Below are positions 1-7,401 of a DNA stretch of 17,872 bases, in pieces. Positions within the stretch are counted from its first letter, which is position 1. The number at the start of each line of letters is the position of its first letter. This DNA comes from an uncultured Christensenella sp. (GTDB lineage Bacteria; Bacillota; Clostridia; Christensenellales; UBA1242), in the NCBI GenBank assembly GCA_905203645.1, contig CAJKWP010000021.1, forward strand, positions 1 to 17,872, written 5' to 3'. The translations under genes were made by a program, and so were the position numbers. The notes under the pieces are model-generated. The model worked only from the letters and a program-made list of their open reading frames with translations. It ran no database searches and was not told where the DNA came from.

Positions 1-33
1 CGGCGCGACAATACTTTTAGACCCAACACGGTC

Positions 34-60
34 ATTTTTCTGAAAACACCCTTAAGTAAG
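34..60. repeat. 27-bp repeat, copy 1 (mazF 3' end)
   Basis: Positions 34-60 match 16052-16078 at 25 of 27 bases, including the uninterrupted 17-mer ATTTTTCTGAAAACACC. In both places the sequence covers the 3' end of a minus-strand gene: here the mazF stop codon, there the last codons of the LigD-like polymerase. The first 33 bases of the window are unusually GC-rich, contain a small GACC/GGTC inverted repeat and are not otherwise assigned. The window may begin inside a dispersed repeat. Confidence 0.6.
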
Positions 61-396
61 TATAGATATGAACAGCGCCTTATTCACCTCTTTTATTTTT
101 TGTTCATCAAGCGAAGTTACTTTTTGACCAAGGCGTCGTTTGTCGATTGTGCGAATTTGCTCGCAAAGTATCACCGAATCTTTTGGCAGATTGTAAATGT
201 TTGCTGGCAATTCTATATGGGTTGGAATTTTTGCTTTGGAAAGCTGACTGGTTATCGCCGAAACTATAACCGTTGGCGAATACTTGTTGCCGACGTTGTT
301 TTGCACAATCAAAACAGGTCTGGTCCCGCCTTGTTCGCTTCCAACAACCGGACTCAGATCAGCATAATATATGTCACCTCGTTTGATCTCCTGCAA
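52..396 (-). CDS. mazF: MazF/PemK-family endoribonuclease toxin (EndoA-like)
   Basis: A 114-residue protein of the usual MazF length. The N-terminus IKRGDIYYADLSPVVGSEQGG, the RPVLIVQNN strand and the central VIVSAITSQLSK/THIELP segment are typical of Gram-positive EndoA/NdoA toxins, which cleave mRNA at short sequence motifs and are held inactive by a co-expressed antitoxin. The only start that keeps the conserved N-terminus is a TTG at 396-394. It lies inside the end of the upstream small gene (23-nt overlap), with a weak GGA about 8 nt before it, so the toxin is probably translated poorly and coupled to the upstream gene. It is the last gene of its strand before the window edge. Family assignment is firm; toxicity and cleavage site are inferred. 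Confidence 0.93.
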   Translation of the reverse strand: MQEIKRGDIYYADLSPVVGSEQGGTRPVLIVQNNVGNKYSPTVIVSAITSQLSKAKIPTHIELPANIYNLPKDSVILCEQIRTIDKRRLGQKVTSLDEQKIKEVNKALFISILT

Positions 397-616
397 AATT
401 TTCCAATTCCTTTTCGTACATTTTTTGGTCAGTTAAATCTGCCACTTCATCATTGTATGTCGAAAGAAAATTTTCAAAATCTCCTTTCATAAGCATTGTA
501 TGCAAGTCAAGGTCGGTTTGGTTCGCTATCTTTTCTTGCATTTGCTTGTACGCAATGTCGTACGCTTTTTGATTTTGTTGCAGATCTTTATCCCATTGTT
601 CAAAATTTATTTTCAT
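374..616 (-). CDS. Small acidic protein, candidate MazE-like antitoxin
   Basis: An 80-residue protein starting MKINFEQWDKDL. The ATG at 616 is chosen over an upstream in-frame start at 703 because GAGGAG lies 8 nt before it. The protein is strongly acidic, predicted helical, and ends ENFAGDQTR. Its last 23 nt contain the start of the MazF toxin, the order (antitoxin then toxin) and overlap expected of a type II toxin-antitoxin pair. I do not see the ribbon-helix-helix or AbrB fold usual for MazE/EndoAI, so the antitoxin role rests on context, charge and size. The gap to the preceding membrane-protein gene is 38 nt and shows no strong promoter. Confidence 0.72.
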   Translation of the reverse strand: MKINFEQWDKDLQQNQKAYDIAYKQMQEKIANQTDLDLHTMLMKGDFENFLSTYNDEVADLTDQKMYEKELENFAGDQTR

Positions 617-654
617 AACAATTATCTCCTCAAAAAAATTATTTAAACTTTGTA

Positions 655-1254
655 TCAATCCAAAGTTGGCTCCAAAAGCACAAAATTTTGTGGCAAAGTC
701 CATATTTCGGCATAATTTGTGCTTTGCGCCAAAGTTTCAACAATCAAGCAAAGATTGTAGGTTTTGTTTTGGTCGGCTTCAAACTCTGGCAAAACATAAC
801 CATTTGCAATCAAAACATTTTGCCCGCTTCCGACTGCACTGTTCAAGTATGCATATCCATCTTCACCTTGTATCCAGTTTGAGTCGGTTGCGATTTGTAT
901 TGAAATTTGATTTGCACCGGTTTCGAGTTGCATTTTTGCCCTTACAATATACTTTTGCGTTGTGGTTGGCATCTGCAATGAAATCGGATGCTGATAAAAC
1001 ACATTTGTCACCGCTGAACCTTTGAGAGTAAAAGACACCGCATTTGCTTGATTGAGTTTTGCATCCAATGTTGTCGCCTTTCCCAGCAGAAAAACAGGAT
1101 TTGTGTCCGGCACAAGTTTTTGCCAAATTCCAAAATACGAAAACAAATTTGAAGCAATCAAAAGTGCCGAAAGCAAAACTATCGCAACAATGTACCCAGT
1201 TTTTTTTGGCAATTCGTTTTTGGCATTCCTTGTTTGATTTTTATTTTTTTTCAT
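655..1254 (-). CDS. Single-pass membrane or secreted protein, unknown function
   Basis: 199 residues starting MKKNKNQTRNAKNELPKKTG. A basic cytoplasmic tail is followed by one hydrophobic segment at about residues 20-40 (YIVAIVLLSALLIASNLF). The rest is a soluble, beta-rich, probably extracellular domain with many T, Q, N and aromatic residues and no recognised motif. The in-frame extension upstream to 1551 is rejected: it is lysine-rich low-complexity sequence that runs antisense through the neighbouring gene's terminator. AAAGGG lies about 8 nt before the chosen ATG. No signal-peptidase site is obvious, so an N-terminal anchor is the simplest reading. Confidence 0.7.
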   Translation of the reverse strand: MKKNKNQTRNAKNELPKKTGYIVAIVLLSALLIASNLFSYFGIWQKLVPDTNPVFLLGKATTLDAKLNQANAVSFTLKGSAVTNVFYQHPISLQMPTTTQKYIVRAKMQLETGANQISIQIATDSNWIQGEDGYAYLNSAVGSGQNVLIANGYVLPEFEADQNKTYNLCLIVETLAQSTNYAEIWTLPQNFVLLEPTLD

Positions 1255-1282
1255 AAAAAATACCCTTTTGTTTAAGGTGTAT
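1255..1282. terminator. Bidirectional intrinsic-terminator-like hairpin
   Basis: The arms ATACCCTT and AAGGTGTAT flank a short A/T-rich loop. A T7 run follows on the plus strand and a T6 run follows on the minus strand. On the minus strand the T run ends at the ATG of the 199-aa membrane protein, so it could act as an attenuator for that gene. It closely resembles the neighbouring hairpin at 1293-1321. Confidence 0.5.
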
Positions 1283-1292
1283 TTTTTTCCAT

Positions 1293-1321
1293 AAAAAAAA
1301 CACCCTTTTATGTTAGGGTGT
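1293..1321 (-). terminator. Intrinsic terminator of the 85-aa coiled-coil gene
   Basis: On the minus strand ACACCC (1321-1316) pairs with GGGTGT (1305-1300) across a 10-nt A/T-rich loop, followed by an uninterrupted T8 tract. It lies 67-95 nt beyond the stop codon at 1388. Confidence 0.8.
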
Positions 1322-1387
1322 AAAAGAAAAGCAAAATTATTCTTTTGCAAGATATTTCGACAACAAATTTCAATCTTTTCAAAAAGG

Positions 1388-1645
1388 TTATTGATTGTCT
1401 TGGTCGTTTTGGTCGTTTTGATTTTCTTGGTCTTGATTTTGCTTGTTATCTTTGTACTCTTTGATTTTTTGGTCAACTGTTTTGTCCAACAAATCAAGTT
1501 TTTCTTTGATAGCACCAAACAATCTTTTTGCTTCGACCTTGTCTTGTGCAAAACATTCTTTTGTTTTTTCGGCTACTTTTTCATAGCCTTGTTTTGCTTT
1601 TGCAGCGAGATTGTCACATTCTTTTTTGAATTCTTCTTTGTCCAT
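1388..1645 (-). CDS. Small charged coiled-coil protein, unknown function
   Basis: 85 residues starting MDKEEFKKECDNLAAKAKQG. AAAGGAG lies 5 nt before the ATG at 1645, which excludes the TTG start 15 nt upstream. The body is highly charged amphipathic helix (E/K/A-rich, with two cysteines). The last 18 residues are a low-complexity D/Q/N tail (NQDQENQNDQNDQDNQ). There is no signal peptide or membrane segment. The gene has its own promoter (1691-1718) and terminator (1293-1321), so it is probably monocistronic. The composition recalls small stress or YtxH/CsbD-type helical proteins, but no motif proves that. Confidence 0.75.
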   Translation of the reverse strand: MDKEEFKKECDNLAAKAKQGYEKVAEKTKECFAQDKVEAKRLFGAIKEKLDLLDKTVDQKIKEYKDNKQNQDQENQNDQNDQDNQ

Positions 1646-1690
1646 AACCACTCCTTTCAATCTTGTTCTTCATAATTTTCTCTGTGAGAT

Positions 1691-1718
1691 ATTATATCAA
1701 AGATATATTCAATTTCAA
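1691..1718 (-). promoter_or_regulatory. Sigma-A-type promoter for the 85-aa gene
   Basis: On the minus strand: -35 TTGAAA (1718-1713), 16-nt spacer, perfect -10 TATAAT (1696-1691). The predicted transcription start is about 40 nt before the ATG at 1645, and the ribosome binding site lies in the leader. Confidence 0.75.
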
Positions 1719-1811
1719 AAACATTTGACAAAAAACTTGAAAATTTGGCATTTTTTTGCAAAAAAACACGTTTTTTTTGCTATTTTTGTTTGATATAAAA
1801 TATTTTTTGTT

Positions 1812-4619
1812 TCAATCAAAATAATTTTTCAGATATTTTGCCGTGTAACTATCTTTGCATTTTGACACTTGTTTTGGTGTTCCTGTGGCAACAATTTTTC
1901 CGCCGCCACTTCCGCCTTCGGGACCCAAGTCAATGATATAATCGGTTGATTTGATTACATCCAAATTGTGTTCAATAACAACAACACTGTTTCCATTTTC
2001 GACCAGTCTGTTCAAAATTGCAATAAGTTTTTTTACGTCATAGGTGTGAAGACCTGTGGTTGGTTCATCCAAAAGATACAAAGTTTTTCCAGTCGATTTT
2101 TTTGCAAGTTCGGTCGCCAGTTTTACCCTTTGTGCTTCACCGCCCGAAAGTGTGGTTGCCGACTGACCAAGTTTTATATATCCAAGTCCAACATCGCAAA
2201 GTGCTTTGAGTTTTGTTTTTATGGTTGGGATATTTTCAAAAAATTCAAGTGCTTCTTCGCAAGTCATTTCCAAAACATCGTTTATGTTTTTGTTTTTGTA
2301 TTTTACTTCCAAAGTTTCGCTGTTGTATCTTTTTCCATGGCAAGCCTCACAAGGAACGGTTATGTCTGGCAAAAAGTACATTTCGATTTCTTTTTCGCCT
2401 GCACCTTCGCACACTTCACATCGTCCGCCACGGATATTGAAACTAAATCTTCCCGCATTGTAGCCTTTCATTTTTGCATCGGGTGTGCTTGCAAAAAGTT
2501 CACGAATAGGTGTCCATACACCTGTATATGTTGCTGGGTTGCTTCGTGGAGTTCTGCCGATTGGCGATTGGTCAATCATGATTATTTTGTCGATGTTTTC
2601 GTCGCCTTCTATTTTGTCAAACTTGCCTTGGATAGTCATCATTTTGTTTATCTTGGATGCAAGATAAGGATAAACTATGCCGTTTATAAGACTGCTTTTT
2701 CCACTGCCCGAAACACCTGTTATTGCACAAAATACCCCAAGTGGAATTTGTACATCAATATTTTGAAGATTGTTTTGTCTTGCACCAATTATTTTCAAAA
2801 AGCCGTTTGGAGTGCGGAATGTGGTTGGTACTTCGATTTTTTCTTCACCTGACAAAAATCTGCCAGTAACCGAATTTTTGTTTTGGGCGATTTGTTGTGG
2901 GGTGCCTGTGGCAACTATTTTTCCGCCATGCACGCCCGCATAAGGTCCAACGTCCACAACAAAGTCGGCACTGCGTATTGTATCTTCGTCGTGTTCAACA
3001 ACAATCAAAGTGTTGCCAAGGTCACGAAGATGTTTGAGTGTCGCCAAAAGTTTGTCGTTGTCACGTTGATGAAGACCTATGCTTGGTTCGTCCAAAATAT
3101 AAAGCACGCCAACAAGTCCACTGCCAATTTGGGTTGCAAGTCTTATACGCTGACTTTCACCACCCGAAAGTGTGCCTGCGCTGCGTGAAAGAGTCAAGTA
3201 TCCCAAGCCCACATCGTCCAAAAATCCAAGACGTGAATTTATTTCTTTCAAAATGCTTTCGGCTATCGGTTGTTTTTCACCAAAATCTGCCGAAGAAAAA
3301 TATTTTTTCAAATCGACGATACTTTTGTTGCACATTTGGACAATATTAAGTCCGTCAATCTTGACCGAAAGTGATTGCGGATTAAGTCTTTGCCCATGAC
3401 AAGTTGGGCATGGCTGTTCGCACATAAATCTTCCGATTTCAAAGCGGATAAATTCGGACTTGCTTTCTTTGTATCTGCGTTTAAGGTTGTTTATTATGCC
3501 TTCAAAAGAGTTGTGGTAACTGCCCGAAAACTTGCCACTTTGCATTGTCATTTCGATTTTTTCGTCGCCATTTCCATACAAAAAGATATCCAATTTTTCC
3601 TTGGGCAAGTCTTTTACTGGCACGTCAAGGTCGATATCATATTTTTTGGCAAGAGCGTTGAATATCATGTTTGCCATAGCACCCGTTTCCATGTTCCAAC
3701 CTGTAAGATTGAAAGCACCTTGTCTTATTGAAAGGTGGCTGTTTTTAAGAACCCTTGCTTCGTCGATATCATTTATAAACCCAAGTCCGCCACAAACAGG
3801 ACACGCCCCGAATGGATTGTTGAATGAAAACATACGGGGGGTTATTTCGCCGATTGACCAACCGCAAGTTGGGCACGCATAGTTGTTGTTGTACAAATAT
3901 TCGTTTTGTTCGTCTTTGACAGTCACCAAGCCTTCGGCAAGTTTGGTTGCGTTTTCGACCGCTTCATAAAGTCTTGATTTGATTTCGGGTTTTATGACAA
4001 GTCTGTCAACAACAACGCTTATGTTGTGTTTTATATTTTTGTCCAAAACGATTGTTTCGTCCAAAGTTCGGTTTTCGCCGTCAACAATCACCCTTACATA
4101 GCCGCTTTTGGAAAGTTTTTCAAACAGTTTTGCCCACGTGCCCTTTTGACCACGAACAACCGGTGCAAGAATTTGAATTTTTGTTTGCAAAGGAAATTCA
4201 AGCACTTTTTGACAAATTTGGTCAATACTCATTGCAACAACGGGCTTGCCACAATGTGGACAATATGGCACACCGACACGTGCGTACAAAAGACGCATAT
4301 AATCATAAATTTCGGTCACAGTGCCAACGGTAGACCTTGGATTGCGATTTGTGGTTTTTTGGTCGATAGAAATTGCTGGCGAAAGACCTTCGATGCTTTC
4401 GACATCAGGTTTTTGAACGCCACCCAAAAATTGTCTGGCATAAGATGACAGACTTTCGATAAATCTTCGTTGACCTTCGGCGTAAATTGTGTTGAAAGCA
4501 AGTGATGTTTTTCCGCTGCCCGAAACGCCCGTAAAAACAACAAGGCTGTCACGTGGAATGGCAACGTCAACATTTTGAAGATTGTTTTCTTTTGCGCCTT
4601 TTACTATTATTTGTTTCAT
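1812..4619 (-). CDS. uvrA: UvrABC system protein A (excinuclease ATPase subunit)
   Basis: 935 residues, full length for UvrA (about 940). It is the damage-recognition ATPase of nucleotide excision repair and loads UvrB onto lesions. Two ABC modules are visible. The first has Walker A GVSGSGKTS at 31-39, a zinc site beginning CPHC at 120-123, further CPTC and CPVC pairs at about 251-275, and signature LSGGESQR followed by Walker B LYILDEPSIGLH. The second has Walker A GVSGSGKSSL, the C-terminal zinc finger CEVC...CEAC, signature LSGGEAQR and LYLLDEPTTGLH. It follows uvrB by 9 nt, with AGGGAA as ribosome binding site, so the two are co-transcribed. All catalytic motifs look intact. Confidence 0.99.
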   Translation of the reverse strand: MKQIIVKGAKENNLQNVDVAIPRDSLVVFTGVSGSGKTSLAFNTIYAEGQRRFIESLSSYARQFLGGVQKPDVESIEGLSPAISIDQKTTNRNPRSTVGTVTEIYDYMRLLYARVGVPYCPHCGKPVVAMSIDQICQKVLEFPLQTKIQILAPVVRGQKGTWAKLFEKLSKSGYVRVIVDGENRTLDETIVLDKNIKHNISVVVDRLVIKPEIKSRLYEAVENATKLAEGLVTVKDEQNEYLYNNNYACPTCGWSIGEITPRMFSFNNPFGACPVCGGLGFINDIDEARVLKNSHLSIRQGAFNLTGWNMETGAMANMIFNALAKKYDIDLDVPVKDLPKEKLDIFLYGNGDEKIEMTMQSGKFSGSYHNSFEGIINNLKRRYKESKSEFIRFEIGRFMCEQPCPTCHGQRLNPQSLSVKIDGLNIVQMCNKSIVDLKKYFSSADFGEKQPIAESILKEINSRLGFLDDVGLGYLTLSRSAGTLSGGESQRIRLATQIGSGLVGVLYILDEPSIGLHQRDNDKLLATLKHLRDLGNTLIVVEHDEDTIRSADFVVDVGPYAGVHGGKIVATGTPQQIAQNKNSVTGRFLSGEEKIEVPTTFRTPNGFLKIIGARQNNLQNIDVQIPLGVFCAITGVSGSGKSSLINGIVYPYLASKINKMMTIQGKFDKIEGDENIDKIIMIDQSPIGRTPRSNPATYTGVWTPIRELFASTPDAKMKGYNAGRFSFNIRGGRCEVCEGAGEKEIEMYFLPDITVPCEACHGKRYNSETLEVKYKNKNINDVLEMTCEEALEFFENIPTIKTKLKALCDVGLGYIKLGQSATTLSGGEAQRVKLATELAKKSTGKTLYLLDEPTTGLHTYDVKKLIAILNRLVENGNSVVVIEHNLDVIKSTDYIIDLGPEGGSGGGKIVATGTPKQVSKCKDSYTAKYLKNYFD

Positions 4620-4628
4620 TTATTTTCC

Positions 4629-6590
4629 CTATTTTTTTGTTTTTGTTTTTGCCATAATTTTTTTCAAACTTGCGATTTGTTCACGTATTTCGATTGCCTT
4701 TTCAAAGTCAAGTTGACTGGAAGCAAGATTCATAATAGCAACCAGTTTTTCGATTTCTTTTGGAATATCTTGCACTTTTATGTTTTGTGTCTTTTTGGTT
4801 ATTTCCAAGGTGTTTTGCACCTTTTTGACAATCGTTTTTGGAACAATGCCGTGTTCTTTGTTGTATTCGTCTTGAATTTTGCGTCTGCGATTTGTTTCGT
4901 CAATAGCCTTTTGCATAGATTCGGTCATGCGGTCGGCAAACATAATTACTCTGCCGTTGCTGTTACGTGCGGCACGTCCGATTGTTTGGATAAGACTGCT
5001 TTCGCTTCGCAAAAAGCCTTCTTTGTCGGCATCCAAAATTGCAACAAGTTCAACTTCGGGCAAATCCAAACCTTCACGCAAAAGATTTATGCCGACAAGC
5101 ACGTCAAACTCGCCGTTTCGCAAGCCGTTGATGATGTCGATGCGTTCAAGAGTGTCAATTTCGCTGTGCATATATCTTACTTTGAAATTGCGTTCGGCAA
5201 GATAAGTTGTCAAACTTTCTGCCATGTTTTTTGTCATGGTGGTTACAAGCACCCTTGCTTTGCGCTCGGTTACTTTTGTTATTTCGTCCATAAGCACGTC
5301 AATTTGATTTTTTGTTGGAATAACATCAATTTTTGGGTCCAAAAGACCGGTTGGACGGATAATTTGTTGAACAATTTGACCCGCTTTTTTGCGTTCGTAT
5401 TCGGCTGGTGTTGCGGAAATACAAATCACCTGACCCAGTTTTTGATTGAACTCGTCAAACTTCAATGGTCTGTTGTCATAAGCCGACGGCAATCTGAATC
5501 CATATTCGACCAAGTTTGTTTTGCGTGAGCGGTCACCATTATACATTGCCCTGATTTGTGGGATAGATATATGGCTTTCGTCGATTATTGTCAAAAAGTC
5601 ATTTGGGAAATAGTCCATAAGTGTAAATGGTGGTTCACCTGGCTTTCTGCCGTCAAAATATCTTGAATAGTTTTCGATGCCACTGCAATAGCCAAGTTCA
5701 CTCATCATTTCGATGTCATAATTCACCCTTTCACGGATACGTTGCGCTTCGACAAACTTTTCTTGTTTTTTGAACTCTGCTTCGACAAGTTCGCAATCTT
5801 GTGCAATTTCCGAAAGTGCTTTTTTGAGTTTTTCGTTGCCTACGGCATAATGTGTTGCGGGAAAGATTGCAACGTGACTAAGGTCGCTCAGGGTATGTGA
5901 ACTGGTTGGGTCAAATTCGCTTATGCGTTCAATCTCGTCACCAAAAAATTCAACTCTTATTGCAACCTGCGAACTGTTTGAAGGAAAGATATCCAAAACG
6001 TCACCTTTGACACGGAATGTGCTTCGGTGAAAGTCGATATCGTTGCGTTCGTACTGGATTTCCAAAAGTCTTCTTATCACCTGATTGCGGTCGACAGTCT
6101 GACCTTCACGCAGTGACAAGTGCATACGCATATATTCTTCGGGTGAGCCCAAGCCATAAATACATGACACTGACGAAACAACAATGACGTCACGACGTTC
6201 AGACAGTGCGCTTGTTGCCGAGTTTCGCAGTTTGTCAATTTCGTCATTGACTGACATATCTTTTTCGATGTACGTGTCGGTCGATGCGATGTATGCTTCG
6301 GGCTGATAATAATCATAATAACTTACAAAAAATTCAACACGGTTGTTGGGGAAAAATTCACGCAATTCGTTGCAAAGTTGTGCTGCCAAAGTTTTGTTGT
6401 GAGCAATCACCAAAGTTGGGCGATTGACTTTTGCAATAACATTTGCGACTGTGAATGTTTTTCCACTGCCAGTTACGCCAAGCAAAACTTGGGTCTGCAA
6501 TCCGTCTTGCAAACCCTCGACAAGTTTTTCAATCGCCTGTGGCTGGTCACCACTTGGCTTGTATTCACTTTTAAGTTCAAATTTGTCCAT
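4629..6590 (-). CDS. uvrB: UvrABC system protein B (excinuclease helicase subunit)
   Basis: 653 residues starting MDKFELKSEYKPSGDQPQAI, the standard UvrB N-terminus; the longer in-frame extension to 6650 is rejected. Walker A GVTGSGKT is at 38-45. The YYDYYQPEAYI beta-hairpin that clamps damaged DNA is at about 93-103. Helicase motifs include TIIDESH, ISATPAEYE and the GINLLREGLDLPEVELVAILDADKEG region cut into short blocks here: INLLREGLDLP, AILDADKEGF, IGRAARN. A C-terminal UVR domain (LVAIMNLASSQLDFEKAI region) binds UvrC. The ATG overlaps the TGA stop of the upstream small gene by one base (TGATG), so the genes are translationally coupled; GGTGG precedes it. No perfect LexA/DinR box was found by eye. 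Confidence 0.99.
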   Translation of the reverse strand: MDKFELKSEYKPSGDQPQAIEKLVEGLQDGLQTQVLLGVTGSGKTFTVANVIAKVNRPTLVIAHNKTLAAQLCNELREFFPNNRVEFFVSYYDYYQPEAYIASTDTYIEKDMSVNDEIDKLRNSATSALSERRDVIVVSSVSCIYGLGSPEEYMRMHLSLREGQTVDRNQVIRRLLEIQYERNDIDFHRSTFRVKGDVLDIFPSNSSQVAIRVEFFGDEIERISEFDPTSSHTLSDLSHVAIFPATHYAVGNEKLKKALSEIAQDCELVEAEFKKQEKFVEAQRIRERVNYDIEMMSELGYCSGIENYSRYFDGRKPGEPPFTLMDYFPNDFLTIIDESHISIPQIRAMYNGDRSRKTNLVEYGFRLPSAYDNRPLKFDEFNQKLGQVICISATPAEYERKKAGQIVQQIIRPTGLLDPKIDVIPTKNQIDVLMDEITKVTERKARVLVTTMTKNMAESLTTYLAERNFKVRYMHSEIDTLERIDIINGLRNGEFDVLVGINLLREGLDLPEVELVAILDADKEGFLRSESSLIQTIGRAARNSNGRVIMFADRMTESMQKAIDETNRRRKIQDEYNKEHGIVPKTIVKKVQNTLEITKKTQNIKVQDIPKEIEKLVAIMNLASSQLDFEKAIEIREQIASLKKIMAKTKTKK

Positions 6591-6952
6591 CAACCACCAA
6601 ATATTGCTTTCAAAATCAAACCAATCACAAACGACACCGCCGCCAAACAAATTGTTTTGAAAAGCAAGAATCCAAGTTCTTTTTTTTCTTTGGCAAGGTC
6701 TTTTAAAAAAGTTTGTCCTTTGCTTTTAAGTTTTACACAATAATAATACCCCTTTTTGCCGTTTGACGCAACAAATTCGATAAAATTGTCTTTTGCAAGG
6801 CTTATCATAATATCATCAAGTTCGCTTATGGACACCAAATATTTACGACAAAGATGCTCGGCTATTTGTTGAGCCGAGATAAGGCAAGATTGTCGTTGTG
6901 GACAAACTTTGCACAGATATTTCATGACCATCTTTTCTTTTTTGTCAAGCAA
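6590..6952 (-). CDS. Small winged-helix-like protein with C-terminal membrane anchor (uvrB-coupled)
   Basis: 120 residues. The TTG start at 6952 is supported by GGAG 7 nt upstream; ATGs at residues 8 and 10 are alternatives without a clear ribosome binding site. Residues 1-80 look like a small helix-turn-helix or winged-helix domain (SAQQIAEHLCRKY, SISELDDIMISLAKDNFIEF, then a GKKGYYYCVKL wing). A short cysteine cluster (CKVCPQRQSC) lies at 14-23. One hydrophobic helix forms the C-terminus (FKTICLAAVSFVIGLILKAI). It overlaps uvrB by 1 nt and starts 21 nt after the preceding gene, which has the same architecture. Function unknown; a membrane-tethered regulator is an inference. Confidence 0.78.
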   Translation of the reverse strand: MLDKKEKMVMKYLCKVCPQRQSCLISAQQIAEHLCRKYLVSISELDDIMISLAKDNFIEFVASNGKKGYYYCVKLKSKGQTFLKDLAKEKKELGFLLFKTICLAAVSFVIGLILKAIFGG

Positions 6953-6973
6953 ACTTTTTCTCCATTTTTTTTA

Positions 6974-7291
6974 TTAAAAAAGCACCGCTATCACCGAGCC
7001 CAAAAATCCGCCCAGAAAGGCAAACAAAAAAATTGCCACAAAAAGCCAAATCTTTTTGTAGGTTTTTTCTTCAAACAACTGTTTTGCTTTGGGCAGTGGT
7101 GACAGGCAGTATGATTTTTCGTCATAATATTTGACCGAAATATACCCCGCATTTTCAAGGTGTTTGAGTATAGATTTGACCTGCACATTTGTAAGACGAG
7201 GTGCGCAAGAACACAAATCTTCCAAATCAAAAACCCCATAGCCGTCTGGACATTCATCCAATATCTTTTTCAATACTTTTTTTTCGTTCAT
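6974..7291 (-). CDS. Small winged-helix-like protein with C-terminal membrane anchor
   Basis: 105 residues from the ATG at 7291 (a TTG at 7318 would add nine residues; neither start has a good ribosome binding site). The N-terminal part resembles a winged helix: helices around KKVLKKILDEC and TNVQVKSILKHLENAGYISV, then a YYDEKSYCLSPL wing. A C-terminal hydrophobic helix follows at about 82-103 (IWLFVAIFLFAFLGGFLGSV). It shares this plan with the next gene and may be its diverged paralogue. First gene of the apparent operon leading into uvrB-uvrA. Promoter not clearly seen; TTGCAC with a TTTATT box 17 nt later (about 7310-7340) is a weak candidate. Confidence 0.75.
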   Translation of the reverse strand: MNEKKVLKKILDECPDGYGVFDLEDLCSCAPRLTNVQVKSILKHLENAGYISVKYYDEKSYCLSPLPKAKQLFEEKTYKKIWLFVAIFLFAFLGGFLGSVIAVLF

Positions 7292-7366
7292 AAAGATATT
7301 TTGAACAATAAATTGCAAACTATGTAAAAGTGCAAAAAATCAATATTTTTGCTTGAACATTGCTCA

Positions 7367-7395
7367 TTGACAAAAACGGATTTGTGTGCTAAAAT
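7367..7395 (+). promoter_or_regulatory. Consensus sigma-A promoter, predicted leaderless transcript
   Basis: -35 TTGACA (7367-7372), 17-nt spacer, -10 TAAAAT (7390-7395). The ATG of the next gene begins at 7402, only 6 nt after the -10 box, where transcription itself should start. There is no Shine-Dalgarno sequence between them. Confidence 0.85.
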
Positions 7396-7401
7396 TTTTA
7401 T

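Noticed and set aside
655..1551. Full 298-aa open frame for the membrane protein
   Set aside because: The N-terminal 99 residues are lysine/threonine low-complexity sequence overlapping another gene in a different frame and passing through a terminator; the start at 1254 gives a normal membrane-protein N-terminus.
1740..1790. A/T hairpin (GCAAAAAAA/TTTTTTTGC) downstream of uvrA as its terminator
   Set aside because: On the uvrA strand the stem is followed by an A run, not a T run, and nearly all pairs are A:T, so it is not a convincing terminator.
4575..5528. Long plus-strand open frame (317 aa) opposite uvrA/uvrB
   Set aside because: Antisense shadow of uvrB: cysteine- and phenylalanine-rich low-quality translation with no ribosome binding site.
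7355..7365. Possible LexA/DinR (SOS) box upstream of the uvrB-uvrA operon
   Set aside because: The half-sites GAAC and GCTC are imperfect and separated by the wrong distance for the GAAC-N4-GTTC consensus.
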